Numbered from the stretch's first letter, positions 25,296 through 33,909 are shown. The stretch: DNA of 64,000 bases from Luteimonas huabeiensis HB2 (GCF_000559025.1 NZ_JAAN01000014.1:62001-126000); one strand, 5' to 3'. The notes: a model not told the origin generated them from the sequence alone. Numbers and translations: made by a program.

Positions 25296-26405
25296 TCAGC
25301 GAATGGTCAGCACCTCGCCGCGCGTCGGCGAGTCGGGTGTCAGATCCAACGCACGGATGACCGGAACGAACTTGTCGGTCAGGATGCGCGTCTCGGCCAC
25401 AGAGCCATCGTCGCGCTCGGTGTACTCGGTCTGGAGCGTCTTCTCCTTGTGCGTGTCGCCTTTGACGGCGAGCACGCGCCCGGTCTTGGACGTCACCACG
25501 CCGGAGATCGCGCCTGCAGCCAAGGCCAGGGCGGTATGCCATTCCGACAAGGCCCGCGCCGGCGGCCGCAGCGACTGCTGTGCCGGCCCGAGATGGACAT
25601 CGAGCGCGGGCCAGAGTCCTTGCAGCCGGCCGATTTCGATGCCGAACTGCTCGGGCTCCATCGTCACGCGATAGAAGTGCTCCGGCTCCGCCGGGATGGC
25701 GGGAACGACATACGGCTGGAACGGCCACTCGATGGGCAGTTCTTCGGCTTCGGCATCGCCTTGCCCGATCTGCAGCAGCAGGCCGCGCGTGGCTTTTGCC
25801 GAGTCCGATGCCTGGTCGCGCTGGCGAATGCGCCGACCGAAGATCACCACCTGCTTGAACTGCGTCTCCACCGCTCGGTAGATGCGCAGGTCCGCGAAGT
25901 GGCGCACCAGCCACCCGACCAGTTCGGCGTCGAGGACGTAGTGCGGCACGATGAACACCAGCACCCCGCCATACTGCAGTAGCGGCAGCGAGCGCTGGTA
26001 GAACAGCTTCTCCAGTCGGGCACGGCCCTGGCCCTGATAGCCGATGTTGCCGTTCACGTCCTTGGACAGGTCGCCGTAGGGCGGATTGAGCCAGACCAGC
26101 CCGAAAGACTGCCTGGAAATGATCGTGTCCATCAGGTCGCCATGGATGCAGTGATCGACCATCTGCCGCGCGTGCCGGGCGCGCTCGCCGTCGTACTCCA
26201 CGGCGAACGCCCGGACCTGCTCGCGCCCGAGGGCGTGAGCGGCTTCGGCCACGGCGACGCCTTCGCCGGCGCACGGATCAAGGATGCACATCGGCCCGGT
26301 AGCGGGCGCCAGTGCAGCGAGCGCTCTTTCGAGCGTGGGTTCATCGGTGGGGAAGTACCCGTTTCGGACGAAGTTGCGGGCGAGTCTTGGAAACATCAGA
26401 GCCAT
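25296..26405 (-). CDS. DUF6094-type adenine-methyltransferase-like protein
   Basis: A 369-aa class I methyltransferase fold. The SAM-binding motif is ILDPCAGEGVAVAEAAHALG (about residue 42) and the catalytic NPPY motif is in FGLVWLNPPYGDLSKD (about residue 105), as in N6-adenine DNA methyltransferases. A C-terminal domain of about 180 residues is unknown. Conserved in ICEs beside the SNF2 helicase. It could protect incoming ICE DNA from host restriction or act in a defence pair; neither is shown. Confidence 0.85.
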   Translation of the reverse strand: MALMFPRLARNFVRNGYFPTDEPTLERALAALAPATGPMCILDPCAGEGVAVAEAAHALGREQVRAFAVEYDGERARHARQMVDHCIHGDLMDTIISRQSFGLVWLNPPYGDLSKDVNGNIGYQGQGRARLEKLFYQRSLPLLQYGGVLVFIVPHYVLDAELVGWLVRHFADLRIYRAVETQFKQVVIFGRRIRQRDQASDSAKATRGLLLQIGQGDAEAEELPIEWPFQPYVVPAIPAEPEHFYRVTMEPEQFGIEIGRLQGLWPALDVHLGPAQQSLRPPARALSEWHTALALAAGAISGVVTSKTGRVLAVKGDTHKEKTLQTEYTERDDGSVAETRILTDKFVPVIRALDLTPDSPTRGEVLTIR

Positions 26406-26437
26406 CGGAATCTCCTGGTAGCGAAGATGAAAGGAAG

Positions 26438-26459
26438 CGGACGTACACGTGCACGTCCG
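26438..26459 (-). promoter_or_regulatory. Leader hairpin before the methyltransferase gene
   Basis: Perfect 7-bp arms CGGACGT/ACGTCCG around an 8-nt loop, 33 bp before ATG 26405. Confidence 0.55.
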
Positions 26460-26471
26460 GAACGGAAGTCC

Positions 26472-27128
26472 TCACGCCACTTCTGCAAGCAGTCGTTCGG
26501 AGATGGTTCGGATCGCGGATGCGTCCGGGGTAAGTACGTCGTCGCGGATCAGCGCACCCAGTGCCTTGCTCAGCACGGGTACGTTGATGGCGAGCCGGTG
26601 GCCTTCCAGCGGCCCAAGGGCGGCAGGAAGGCGGGTCAGCATCGCCTGCGTCTTCAGCAGGTCCAGCACGGTGTCGCGCCAGTGATTGAGCAGCGGCAGC
26701 GGGCAGGTGTCTCGCACCAGCGCCCACAACCGTTCGACCCGGTGGTCCGAGTCGCGTGGCAGAAGTGCAAGCGCGCTAGCGTTGGCCTTGTCGGGTTTCA
26801 CGCAGCGGCGATCGAACAGCCACAGATGGACCATCGACCCGAACAGCGTGCGGCGGTAAGCACGGGTGCTGCGCTTGTCCAGATGTTCGACGTTGCCGAC
26901 GAACACCGGGATCGAGCCGCCTTGCTCGGTCAGGATGTGGAACTGGTCCAGTCCCTGCTCGTCGCGCCCGAGGGTCAGGCGAGCCAGGAACTCCTGGACG
27001 GCCGTATCGCGCGCCCAGACGGAGAGGAAGACCAGGTTGCCCTGTTCGTCGCCGACAAAGCCGTCGGTCATGAGGTCAGGACATTCGTCGATGCGGTACA
27101 GTGTGGTGGAAGAAGTGTTTGCGGGCAT
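26472..27128 (-). CDS. Conserved ICE protein of unknown function
   Basis: A 218-aa soluble protein with no signal peptide. A central segment, YRRTLFGSMVHLWLFDRRC, is followed by a helical C-terminal half ending AIRTISERLLAEVA. No domain recognised. It has its own leader hairpin at 27154-27180. Confidence 0.65.
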   Translation of the reverse strand: MPANTSSTTLYRIDECPDLMTDGFVGDEQGNLVFLSVWARDTAVQEFLARLTLGRDEQGLDQFHILTEQGGSIPVFVGNVEHLDKRSTRAYRRTLFGSMVHLWLFDRRCVKPDKANASALALLPRDSDHRVERLWALVRDTCPLPLLNHWRDTVLDLLKTQAMLTRLPAALGPLEGHRLAINVPVLSKALGALIRDDVLTPDASAIRTISERLLAEVA

Positions 27129-27153
27129 GGTGGTGTCCTCGGATGAACGGGAA

Positions 27154-27180
27154 CAGCACCGCCCGCTGGGGCAAGTGCTG
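27154..27180 (-). promoter_or_regulatory. Two-tier leader hairpin
   Basis: Outer CAGCAC/GTGCTG and inner GCCC/GGGC around a GCTG loop, 26 bp before the start at 27128. Sequence differs from the other leaders while pairing is kept. Confidence 0.65.
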
Positions 27181-27204
27181 CCCCAGGGGGTGGAAGAAAA
27201 CCGT

Positions 27205-27465
27205 TCAGTCCGGCTCGAACTGCCGGGTGTGCGGGTTGAAGTGAAGCGCCTCGTCCACCGCGGTGATCGGCGTGAAGCCGTCCAGGTAGATGCTGCCGAG
27301 GTACTGGTCGCGGTAGGTCAATGCCTGCCGTGCCTGTTCCTCGGTGAGGCCGTTGCTGATGAAGTACTCGAGCATTTCCTCGTCGGAAGAAACTTCGTCG
27401 TTGGACAAGCTCCCTTCAACGAGCTTCAACAGCGAGGGCGGGAGCGCAGCCAGGATCGAGTCCAT
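27205..27465 (-). CDS. Small conserved ICE protein
   Basis: An 86-aa acidic protein. The ATG at 27465 is set by the strong ribosome site AGGAGG. The segment EMLEYFISNGLTEEQARQAL has the look of a UBA-like three-helix bundle, but this is only a visual impression. It follows the 107-aa gene by 20 bp, probably in one transcript with it. Confidence 0.65.
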   Translation of the reverse strand: MDSILAALPPSLLKLVEGSLSNDEVSSDEEMLEYFISNGLTEEQARQALTYRDQYLGSIYLDGFTPITAVDEALHFNPHTRQFEPD

Positions 27466-27485
27466 GTCGATTCCTCCTGTGCGGA

Positions 27486-27809
27486 CTAGGAGCCGCAACC
27501 GGCCGGGCAGTAGCCCAGTTCGATGCCGTGCGTGCAGAAGCCGTTTTCGGCGAGCCAGTCCTGGGTTTCCTGCCGTTCGGCAGGTGTCGCGTAACCCCAT
27601 TCCTGGGCCGCGATTTCCAGGGCCTGAGCACGCTGGCTTTCCGGCAATCGACTGACTTTCGCGTCGATCTCCGAACTGAAAAGCGTGACCCAGTGGTCCC
27701 AGGACAGGCCGCAGCCGCGCTGGGCGTTTGCTGCGGCCGTCTTGCAGATTTCCCGCCACGCGGGTTCATCCAGCGTTGAACGAGTGGTGTCGTGAGCGAT
27801 GGTGGACAT
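27486..27809 (-). CDS. Small cysteine-tailed ICE protein
   Basis: A 107-aa soluble protein ending in a Cys-rich stretch (ENGFCTHGIELGYCPAGCGS) that may bind a metal. No known family. A short CCCC/GGGG hairpin at 27842-27853 precedes it. It forms a pair with the 86-aa gene downstream. Confidence 0.65.
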   Translation of the reverse strand: MSTIAHDTTRSTLDEPAWREICKTAAANAQRGCGLSWDHWVTLFSSEIDAKVSRLPESQRAQALEIAAQEWGYATPAERQETQDWLAENGFCTHGIELGYCPAGCGS

Positions 27810-27841
27810 GATGGAGACCTCCAGAAGAAAGCCAGGGCCTC

Positions 27842-27853
27842 CCCCGCATGGGG
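27842..27853 (-). promoter_or_regulatory. Short leader hairpin
   Basis: CCCC, GCAT loop, GGGG, in the same relative position as the inner stems of the two-tier leaders; the outer stem is weak here. Confidence 0.35.
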
Positions 27854-27902
27854 AAGGAACCACAGCGGGTGGATGAAGAACACCGCGGATGCGGCGTGGC
27901 GA

Positions 27903-28550
27903 TCAGGCCGCGGCAAGCTCCGCTTCGTGCTGCCACTGTTGCAAGGTGGCATCGAAGCTGTAGCCGAGCTTGCTGAGGCGGGTGCATTGCAGGCGCAACG
28001 TGCGGCGGTCGATGGTCGGGTCCAGCTTGACCGTCTCGCCCAGCGGCCACAGCAGGCCGAAAAGTGCGACGTCTTCGGCGTCGGAACTGCCAGCTGCCAC
28101 AGGGGCTGCGGGCGCTTCCATGCCGAAGGGCCGGGTGTCGATCAGAGGATCGTTCGTGGTCGAGGCCGGTACGGCTGCTGGCGTTGCCGCCATCGCCGTC
28201 GGCTGTTCCTCGTCGATCGGATCGACCTCCTGGACGTTGAAGGTGCGGGCGTCCTCCTTGCCCAGCTTGTCGATGCCGGACAGGGTCATGCCGTTGAGGC
28301 TGGCGCGCAGTTCGATGCGGACGCCGCCTTGGGACAAGACGGGCTTGTTGAAGATGCGCCGGATGGCGAACTCGCCCTCGTACTTGCCTTCCTTGTACTG
28401 CTCGAACTCCGGATCTTTGACAACGAAATCACCCAAGCAGCAGGTGAGCAGGCAGACATTGAACGGTCCGTTGCGGCCCCGGATGGTGCGCAGCTTGAGC
28501 TGGCCGGGAACGACGATGGACTCCAGGTGGGCGTGACGTGCAGCGTTCAT
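27903..28550 (-). CDS. DUF3275-family ICE protein
   Basis: A 215-aa protein with the DUF3275 N-terminal domain (LKLRTIRGRNGPFNVCLLTC and YEGEFAIRRIF), a flexible Ala/Pro/Thr-rich linker (residues about 115-150) and a C-terminal helical segment. The N-terminal part resembles a small OB-like domain of conjugative elements, and the overall plan (nucleic-acid-like domain plus tail) suggests a DNA-associated role. Structured element R2 lies upstream. Confidence 0.75.
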   Translation of the reverse strand: MNAARHAHLESIVVPGQLKLRTIRGRNGPFNVCLLTCCLGDFVVKDPEFEQYKEGKYEGEFAIRRIFNKPVLSQGGVRIELRASLNGMTLSGIDKLGKEDARTFNVQEVDPIDEEQPTAMAATPAAVPASTTNDPLIDTRPFGMEAPAAPVAAGSSDAEDVALFGLLWPLGETVKLDPTIDRRTLRLQCTRLSKLGYSFDATLQQWQHEAELAAA

Positions 28551-28679
28551 GTGACGACTCCTTTGATGATAGAAAACAAGGCTCCCGACCGGCCGGATGG
28601 ACGGGGGATGACCTCATGGGAAAAGGAAGCGGGTGCCGGTCGCGAAGGGCCGGAACCGGGAGGGAGATGACGGACGCGG

Positions 28680-28775
28680 GATGCGCTAGGACGGATCAGA
28701 ACCAGTGCGGTGTGACGCACCGCAGCCTCGAAGGTCTAGGCTGCCTGGGCATGCTGCCGGCGACGCCGGCGGACA
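28680..28775 (-). ncRNA. Structured element R2 (copy 2 of 5)
   Basis: Stems GTGCG/CGCAC (28705-28720), GCAGCC/GGCTGC (28722-28744) with conserved loop TCGAAGGTCT, and GCCGGC/GCCGGC (28756-28770). A conserved CTGGGCATG lies between the last two. It ends 130 bp upstream of the DUF3275 start at 28550. Confidence 0.65.
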
Positions 28776-28850
28776 TGGGGGTAAGGTTGCGGCGAGGTTC
28801 GACGCCAAGGGGAGCGGCAATGCGATTCCGGTTGCTCCCCTGTTTCTGAT

Positions 28851-29759
28851 CTATGCGGCGTGTTCTTGCGGTGCCGGCGGTCTTCCGCGCAAAGAAAACG
28901 GACCACGCCCGATGGGGTGGTCCGTTGGGTAATACGCTTTCAGTTCACGCATGCCTTCGGCCAGCAGCCAAAGAGCGCGATTCAAACGCACGTTCTGGTC
29001 GATGCCCTGCACCGGCCGGGTACGTTGCCGGCGGCCGTTGGCCGTGCGGCCGTCCAGTCCGCCCTTGACCAGGTTCTCCTGGACCCGGTTGAACGTGGAC
29101 CACAGGTCGGATTCCCGGTCATCGAAGCGCCGCGGCCGCAGCAGCTGGCTTTCGGTGATAGGCACCGAGCCCGAGCCCGCGTACTTCAGCGTCAGGGCCG
29201 AGTGCGCGAACACTTCTGCTTCGCCTTCGTCCAGCGTGATGGCGCGCATGGTGTCCCGGGAGTGCTCGATCCGCTCGAAGCTGCTGAGGACTTCATAAGC
29301 GCCTTCGATGACGTGGCTCGTGACGTCGCCCTTGTGGGGCACGCGCACGTCCAGGGTCGTGTCGCCGCAGACCAGGCCGTTGTGGCAGACGAAGCGGAAC
29401 ATGCCGCCCAGCATCTGATAGCTGCTGGTGCCGTCGTGCGAGTTCAGCAGGATGATCTCGTTGGCCTCGGCTTGGCCATCGATCTGGCTGGCATGCCGCA
29501 GCCGCAGCATGTGCTTGGTGAAATCGCGGCGATCCTCCTGCCGCACGCGGGTCTGGCAAACGAAGAACGGCTCGAAGCCTTCCTTGCGCAGCTTCTCCAG
29601 CACGGTGGCGGTCGGAATGTAGCTATAGCGCTCCGACCGGCTATCGTGCGCGGCCTCGGCGAAGATGGATGGGGCGACGGTGCGGATCTGATCGTCCGAC
29701 AGCGGGCGATCCGAACGCAGCACGGGGGATCGCGACCCAAAGCGGGATGCGAGTTGCAT
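28851..29759 (-). CDS. DUF932 domain protein
   Basis: A 302-aa protein of the DUF932 family found on phages, plasmids and ICEs. Typical parts are YSYIPTATVLEKLRKEGFEP, then LNSHDGTSSYQMLGGMFRFV with CHNGLVCGD. Function is unknown; frequent in plasmid leading regions, which hints at a role in establishment after transfer. The last 30 residues are basic and proline-rich. Confidence 0.88.
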   Translation of the reverse strand: MQLASRFGSRSPVLRSDRPLSDDQIRTVAPSIFAEAAHDSRSERYSYIPTATVLEKLRKEGFEPFFVCQTRVRQEDRRDFTKHMLRLRHASQIDGQAEANEIILLNSHDGTSSYQMLGGMFRFVCHNGLVCGDTTLDVRVPHKGDVTSHVIEGAYEVLSSFERIEHSRDTMRAITLDEGEAEVFAHSALTLKYAGSGSVPITESQLLRPRRFDDRESDLWSTFNRVQENLVKGGLDGRTANGRRQRTRPVQGIDQNVRLNRALWLLAEGMRELKAYYPTDHPIGRGPFSLRGRPPAPQEHAA

Positions 29760-29854
29760 GGCAGTCTCCTTGGAGAAAACGCAAGCAGTCCCGCAGGCCA
29801 GAGGCCGGCGAGGACCGATTGCAGGGATGAAGAACAGCCCGGAAGGGCCGAGGG

Positions 29855-29909
29855 AATCCGGGTCGAACCCGGTGCAGCCTCACGCCGCCGACACCGAGGT
29901 GCCGGCGGC
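29855..29909 (-). other. Paired hairpins between DUF3577 and DUF932 genes
   Basis: CCGGGT/ACCCGG around a CGA loop, followed by GCCGCCG/CGGCGGC (29883-29909) with an inner CACC/GGTG. They lie in the 195-bp gap before DUF932 and could terminate the DUF3577 transcript or form the DUF932 leader. The first hairpin resembles a tRNA T-arm, but no tRNA body is present. Confidence 0.4.
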
Positions 29910-29954
29910 ATGAAGACTGGGAGGAACACGCAGGACCCGGATGGGCCTTGCAGA

Positions 29955-30869
29955 TCAGAACGAAGCCGCCAGGGCGGGCTCCTCTTCAGGCACTTCGACG
30001 TTCGCCTCCTGCGGAGCAGGCTGCGCGGGCGTCTGGGTGCCGTTGACGTCCTCGGCTTGGGCGCTCGCCTCGGACGCGGTAGCGTCCTGGGGTGCGTCGG
30101 CTTCGGAAGTGGTCGGGTAGACCCGCTGACCGTTGACCTTGATCAGGCCGATGTGGATCAGCTTCGACTCCAGGCTCGCCGCGGCTTCGCCGGCCCGTTC
30201 ACCCTTGGTGCGGATGTACGGCTCGGCCTTCATGCCGTTCAGACGAAAGGCGATCAGTACCTTCTTCTTCGCCTCGACGGCCTGCATGCAGCGCCGCACC
30301 AGGTGCTCCGCGTCGCGGTTGGCAACGATGGTGTCGATGTACCGGTAGTCCGGATCGTCGACCGGTCCGCTGAGCACACCGAGGGTGCACGCAAGGAACG
30401 GATCGCTCTCCGCCGGTCTCACCAGCTTGGGACGGTTGAGGTAGCCGATGCCATGGGTGATCAGGTCGTACTGCTCGATCGTCGCCAGTTCGGCGGGATC
30501 CAGCGGCTCGGCCTTGAGCAGACGCGCCTTGAGGCTGGCTGCCGGCTCGCCCTTGCGGTCGCCCTTGGGACGGATGAACGGATCGACCCACAGGTCGCCG
30601 AGACGGAAGCGCACGAGCGGACGCTGCTCCGGATCGTCGTTGCCGACGTAGCGTTCGACCAGTTTCTTCGCCTCCGCACCGGACACTTTCACGTCGAAGT
30701 AGCGGCGCTTCTCGTCGTTGGCGGAACCCACGAGGGCGGCGATGGTGCAGGCCAGAAACGGCTGTGCCTTGCGGCCGCCGGTGGCTTTCACAACGCGGGC
30801 GCGCTGGATGTAGCCGATGCCCGAGGTGTGCAGGTCGAAGTAGGACTTCTGATTGAGTGCTGTGGTCAT
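29955..30869 (-). CDS. DUF3577 protein with two tandem domains (STY4534 type)
   Basis: A 304-aa ICE protein containing the DUF3577 domain twice: residues about 10-100 (LHTSGIGYIQRARVVK ... FIRPKGDRKGEPAASLKARL) and about 120-220 (ITHGIGYLNRPKLVR ... YIRTKGERAGEAAASLESKL). A low-complexity acidic tail follows. The family is called an ICE replication protein, but the activity is not established. Elements L (30906) and R3 (30974) precede it. Confidence 0.85.
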   Translation of the reverse strand: MTTALNQKSYFDLHTSGIGYIQRARVVKATGGRKAQPFLACTIAALVGSANDEKRRYFDVKVSGAEAKKLVERYVGNDDPEQRPLVRFRLGDLWVDPFIRPKGDRKGEPAASLKARLLKAEPLDPAELATIEQYDLITHGIGYLNRPKLVRPAESDPFLACTLGVLSGPVDDPDYRYIDTIVANRDAEHLVRRCMQAVEAKKKVLIAFRLNGMKAEPYIRTKGERAGEAAASLESKLIHIGLIKVNGQRVYPTTSEADAPQDATASEASAQAEDVNGTQTPAQPAPQEANVEVPEEEPALAASF

Positions 30870-30905
30870 GGTGAATCTCCAGACTTAGGATCAAGAACAG
30901 CGGAG

Positions 30906-30935
30906 ACACACCTTTCCCACGGCGGGGAGGTGCGT
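30906..30935 (-). promoter_or_regulatory. Two-tier leader hairpin before the DUF3577 gene
   Basis: Outer arms ACACACCT/AGGTGCGT (8 bp, one mismatch) with an inner CCC/GGG stem, 37 bp before ATG 30869. Confidence 0.55.
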
Positions 30936-30973
30936 AACCCCGCGATGGGTTGAGGAACATGGGTGCATCACCA

Positions 30974-31091
30974 CCGGCGAGCCGGCGGTCGTTCGCGCGA
31001 GGATGCGATGCGAACTGGTTCAGTCACACGGGTGAGCCGTGCGCAACCTTGAAGACCGAAAGTTGCCTGGTTGACGCTGACAACGTCAGCG
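30974..31091 (-). ncRNA. Structured element R3 (copy 3 of 5), upstream of DUF3577
   Basis: Stems CCGGC/GCCGG (30974-30985), CACGG/CCGTG (31027-31041), GCAAC/GTTGC (31043-31066) with the conserved loop TTGAAGACCG, and CGCTGAC/GTCAGCG (31075-31091). The conserved GATGCGATGCGAACTGGTTC lies at 31002-31021. Each stem keeps pairing while its sequence differs from R1 and R2. RNA motifs named after DUF genes, including one I recall as DUF3577, have been proposed by comparative genomics. I cannot check whether this is the same. Confidence 0.7.
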
Positions 31092-31227
31092 GAACGTGAT
31101 TTGCAGCCTACGCGCGGGGCCTGCCGTCGCGAGCGGAAATGGGTATCCGTCCGAGACCGCATTGGCCGAAGGCGGCCGCCTGAATCTGAAGGGCTTCCCG
31201 CCGCGAGGGCGGGAAGCAAGGCCGGGA

Positions 31228-32025
31228 TCAATGCCGGACGGACTTGGGGCCAGACAGGTGCTGGATGCGGATGAAGCGCCAGGTGCCGTCGTCGATCAGG
31301 CGTTCCAGAACGCTGCCGAGATCGTCGAAGAACACGTCCTCTACCCGTTCAACCTGCGTGCCGTCCCGGTGCAGCTCGATCACGTACTGGTCGGCAGCGC
31401 GGTCGTAGAGCACGGTGACCTGGCCCTCGAACTTCCCGGTTGCAACGGAGAAGCGGATGGCTGGCGGCGTCTTGAGGATATTGGCCGGCGTCGGATCGAC
31501 CCAGCTGAAGTCTTTGGCGCCCGCATCGACCAGCATGTGGGTGATGCGACGGAAACCATCGGGGGCTGGCAACTGCTCCAGCTGATTGATCAACTCGGCC
31601 AGCTCGGGGCAACGCGGCGCCGGTATCGGCAGCTTGGCCGGTGCACTGCCCAGCACGAACGTCTGCACCGTGTAGGGCACACCATCGGCGGTTCGTTCGG
31701 TCCGCTCTTCGGGTGTGTCGGCCCGCAGGCCGTCGAAGCGGCGTCTGGCGTAGGGTTCCACGTGAACCTTGGCGCCTTCGGCGGGATCCTCGGTCAAGAG
31801 TGCCCGATCGAGCACCGCGAACTCAGCGCGGCCTGTCTTGACGACGATGACCTCGGCGGTCTTGGCGATCACCTTGCCGTCGAACGGCTTCGGGTCGACC
31901 TGGAATCCCAGGGCCGAAACCTTGGGCTGGCCGTCGAAGATGTTGAACTTGAAGCTGCGGACATTGGAAGGCACATGGCCGTGAACCAGTGTCGGCATCT
32001 GATCGCGAATGGCTTGGGTATCCAT
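31228..32025 (-). CDS. Conserved ICE protein of unknown function
   Basis: A 265-aa soluble protein beginning MDTQAIRDQMPTLVHGHVPS, with SFKFNIFDGQPKVSALGFQV in the first third and a C-terminal DDGTWRFIRIQHLSGPK. No domain recognised. It carries a leader hairpin (32051-32081) and structured element R4, so it heads a regulated unit. Confidence 0.7.
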   Translation of the reverse strand: MDTQAIRDQMPTLVHGHVPSNVRSFKFNIFDGQPKVSALGFQVDPKPFDGKVIAKTAEVIVVKTGRAEFAVLDRALLTEDPAEGAKVHVEPYARRRFDGLRADTPEERTERTADGVPYTVQTFVLGSAPAKLPIPAPRCPELAELINQLEQLPAPDGFRRITHMLVDAGAKDFSWVDPTPANILKTPPAIRFSVATGKFEGQVTVLYDRAADQYVIELHRDGTQVERVEDVFFDDLGSVLERLIDDGTWRFIRIQHLSGPKSVRH

Positions 32026-32050
32026 GGGAGGCTCCTTGAGGAAAAGTCAA

Positions 32051-32081
32051 GGGACTCCCGCCCGCAAGGGAGGATCGTCCC
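32051..32081 (-). promoter_or_regulatory. Two-tier leader hairpin
   Basis: Outer GGGAC/GTCCC and inner CCC/GGG arms, 26 bp before ATG 32025. Confidence 0.6.
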
Positions 32082-32097
32082 TTGTGGGTTGCGTGAT

Positions 32098-32205
32098 GGA
32101 CGCGAAGCGCGTCCGGGGATGAGGAAACGACCAGCACGGCAAGCCGCGCCGCAGTCCTGAAGGTCTCGACTGCCTGGGCATGCTGCCGGCAACGCCAGCG
32201 AACAT
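32098..32205 (-). ncRNA. Structured element R4 (copy 4 of 5)
   Basis: Stems GGACGCG/CGCGTCC (32098-32114), a weak CGG/CCG (32137-32146), GCAGTC/GACTGC (32151-32173) with conserved loop CTGAAGGTCT, and an imperfect stem at 32184-32200 (one C-A mismatch). The conserved CTGGGCATG lies between the last two. The GCAGTC/GACTGC stem is a covarying version of R1 GTAGCC/GGCTAC and R2 GCAGCC/GGCTGC. Confidence 0.6.
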
Positions 32206-32308
32206 GCAGACAGCCTGAAGGAGTGCATGCCTGGAATCGCCGGGGAATCGGAACTTCGCCAGTACCGGGTTCCGGAAAAGAAAGAGCCCCGGCATGGGGG
32301 CTCAGGGT

Positions 32309-33028
32309 TCACTCGTCTTCGTACAGCGGCAGGCCGTCCAGCACAGGCGCATCGGCGTCGAACACCAGCATGCGGACGTCGGCCAGCGCGGCCAGATGAA
32401 GCACCTCGACGAGGCATTCCGGCATACCCTTCTTCCGATGCTCCTGTCGCAGTCGTTCGGCGGTGGTGCCGTCGACCAGTTGCAGGTTCTCGTCGGTCCA
32501 GGGCGTGGCGATCAGCTTTACGCCGATCGCCGGGCTGTAGGGGATGCGGAATGCGACGAACAGGAAGCGGCTCGGGGTCGCAAGATCGGCCAGATCAGCC
32601 AGATAGCGGCCTGCCTCCTCGGTGATGTGCGCGAAACTGATTTCCCAGCACCGGCTGTAGTAGCCCGTCTCGAACTTCAGGCGTCGCACGACCTCGCGCG
32701 CAGCTTCCTCGGAGTACGTGTCGCCCACGTGCACGGGCTGGCCGTCGAAGTCGTCCGCAGCGACGGCGTAGACCACCGCGCGCACGATGCCCTCGGTCGG
32801 ACATTGGGATTCCAGCTCTTCAGGCACTTCCTGCCCTTCGGTGATCAGCGCGAAATCCTTGCCGATCAGGCAGGGAAACAGCGCGACCTGATCGTCGGGC
32901 AGGTACGCCTGGCTGGCGTGCAAGGGTCGCCAAACCGGCGGGCAGTCCTCCTCATGCGTGATGAGGAGGGTATGAACGATGCGCGGGTTCAGATACCCGC
33001 GGGCGAAGGGGTTGTCGATGGTAGACAT
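32309..33028 (-). CDS. Conserved ICE protein of unknown function
   Basis: A 239-aa acidic protein beginning MSTIDNPFARGYLNPRIVHT, with no signal or membrane segment. No domain recognised. It is preceded by the two-tier hairpin at 33052-33088 and followed by R4. Confidence 0.65.
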   Translation of the reverse strand: MSTIDNPFARGYLNPRIVHTLLITHEEDCPPVWRPLHASQAYLPDDQVALFPCLIGKDFALITEGQEVPEELESQCPTEGIVRAVVYAVAADDFDGQPVHVGDTYSEEAAREVVRRLKFETGYYSRCWEISFAHITEEAGRYLADLADLATPSRFLFVAFRIPYSPAIGVKLIATPWTDENLQLVDGTTAERLRQEHRKKGMPECLVEVLHLAALADVRMLVFDADAPVLDGLPLYEDE

Positions 33029-33051
33029 GGGATTCGCTCCAGCAGAGTATG

Positions 33052-33088
33052 GCTGGGTCCATCCCCGGCTGGGGATAGATTCCCCAGC
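33052..33088 (-). promoter_or_regulatory. Two-tier leader hairpin
   Basis: Outer GCTGGG/CCCAGC and inner ATCCCC/GGGGAT around a GGCT loop, 24 bp before ATG 33028. Confidence 0.65.
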
Positions 33089-33111
33089 GGGTCGATAGAA
33101 GTGGCGTCCGG

Positions 33112-33801
33112 TCAGGCCGGCACAGGTGACGGTGGATCACCGAGCAGTTGCTCGATCACACGCCTGCGCAGGCGTTCGCGAATTGATTCCTCGCTGATGC
33201 CTGCAAGCAGCGTCTGCGTCTCTTTGGCGATCCTGGCGGCGGCCTTATCGAGGTCGTCAGCAAGAAGCGCCTGGTGCAGATCCAGCCCCAGGTCCAGTGC
33301 CTGGCGGGAACTACTGAACACGTTCAGCTCACGGCTGAGGAAGCAACCCTCGCCGCCGAACTCGAACAGGCGTGGCTTGCTGCAATGCCAGCAGCCCTCG
33401 AACTGGATGGCGGCCAGGTTATGGCCGTCGTTGAAGCACGAGGCGATGAGCAGCAATGCGTCCAGGTCCGCGGAATCCTCGAACCGATGATGTTCGATGA
33501 GGTTCTGCAGCTCCAGGTTCTGATCTGCGCCGAAGTGCGGGGCCAGCACTTCAAGGATCATTGCCATCGACGGGTCTTCCTCGTCCGGGACCGGAAGATC
33601 GAGCACGGTAGCGAGGTCGGTCAGCGCCTCCAGTACGTCGTCCCATTGCGGGTCGTTGGATTCGGATATGCGCGCAATGTAGGTCTGTCCGTTGCCAGGA
33701 TAGGACGCATCCAGATTGAAACCGTCGAACAGCGCGGTGATGACGGGTGTGACCCTTTCGAGCATCAGGACGCCGGTGGCGTCGTAGTAGTTGTTGGCCA
33801 T
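33112..33801 (-). CDS. Conserved ICE protein of unknown function
   Basis: A 229-aa acidic, helical protein beginning MANNYYDATGVLMLERVTPV. Two cysteines, in FEGCWHCSKPRLFEFGGEGC, may be structural. No family recognised. A leader hairpin lies at 33836-33861. Confidence 0.65.
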   Translation of the reverse strand: MANNYYDATGVLMLERVTPVITALFDGFNLDASYPGNGQTYIARISESNDPQWDDVLEALTDLATVLDLPVPDEEDPSMAMILEVLAPHFGADQNLELQNLIEHHRFEDSADLDALLLIASCFNDGHNLAAIQFEGCWHCSKPRLFEFGGEGCFLSRELNVFSSSRQALDLGLDLHQALLADDLDKAAARIAKETQTLLAGISEESIRERLRRRVIEQLLGDPPSPVPA

Positions 33802-33835
33802 GGTGGCTCCTTGGGATGAAAGCGCGGAGCCACGC

Positions 33836-33861
33836 CCCTGCGGACGATGGCATCCGCAGGG
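33836..33861 (-). promoter_or_regulatory. Leader hairpin
   Basis: Perfect arms CCCTGCGG/CCGCAGGG around a 10-nt loop, 35 bp before ATG 33801. Confidence 0.6.
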
Positions 33862-33909
33862 AGAAGCCCGAGGCCACGAAGGCTCCGGGCGGTGAAAGGC
33901 CGGCAAGGA

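Noticed and set aside
29855..29875. tRNA T-arm-like hairpin
   Set aside because: CCGGGT-CGA-ACCCGG resembles a T-arm but has no surrounding tRNA structure; treated as part of a gene-gap hairpin pair.
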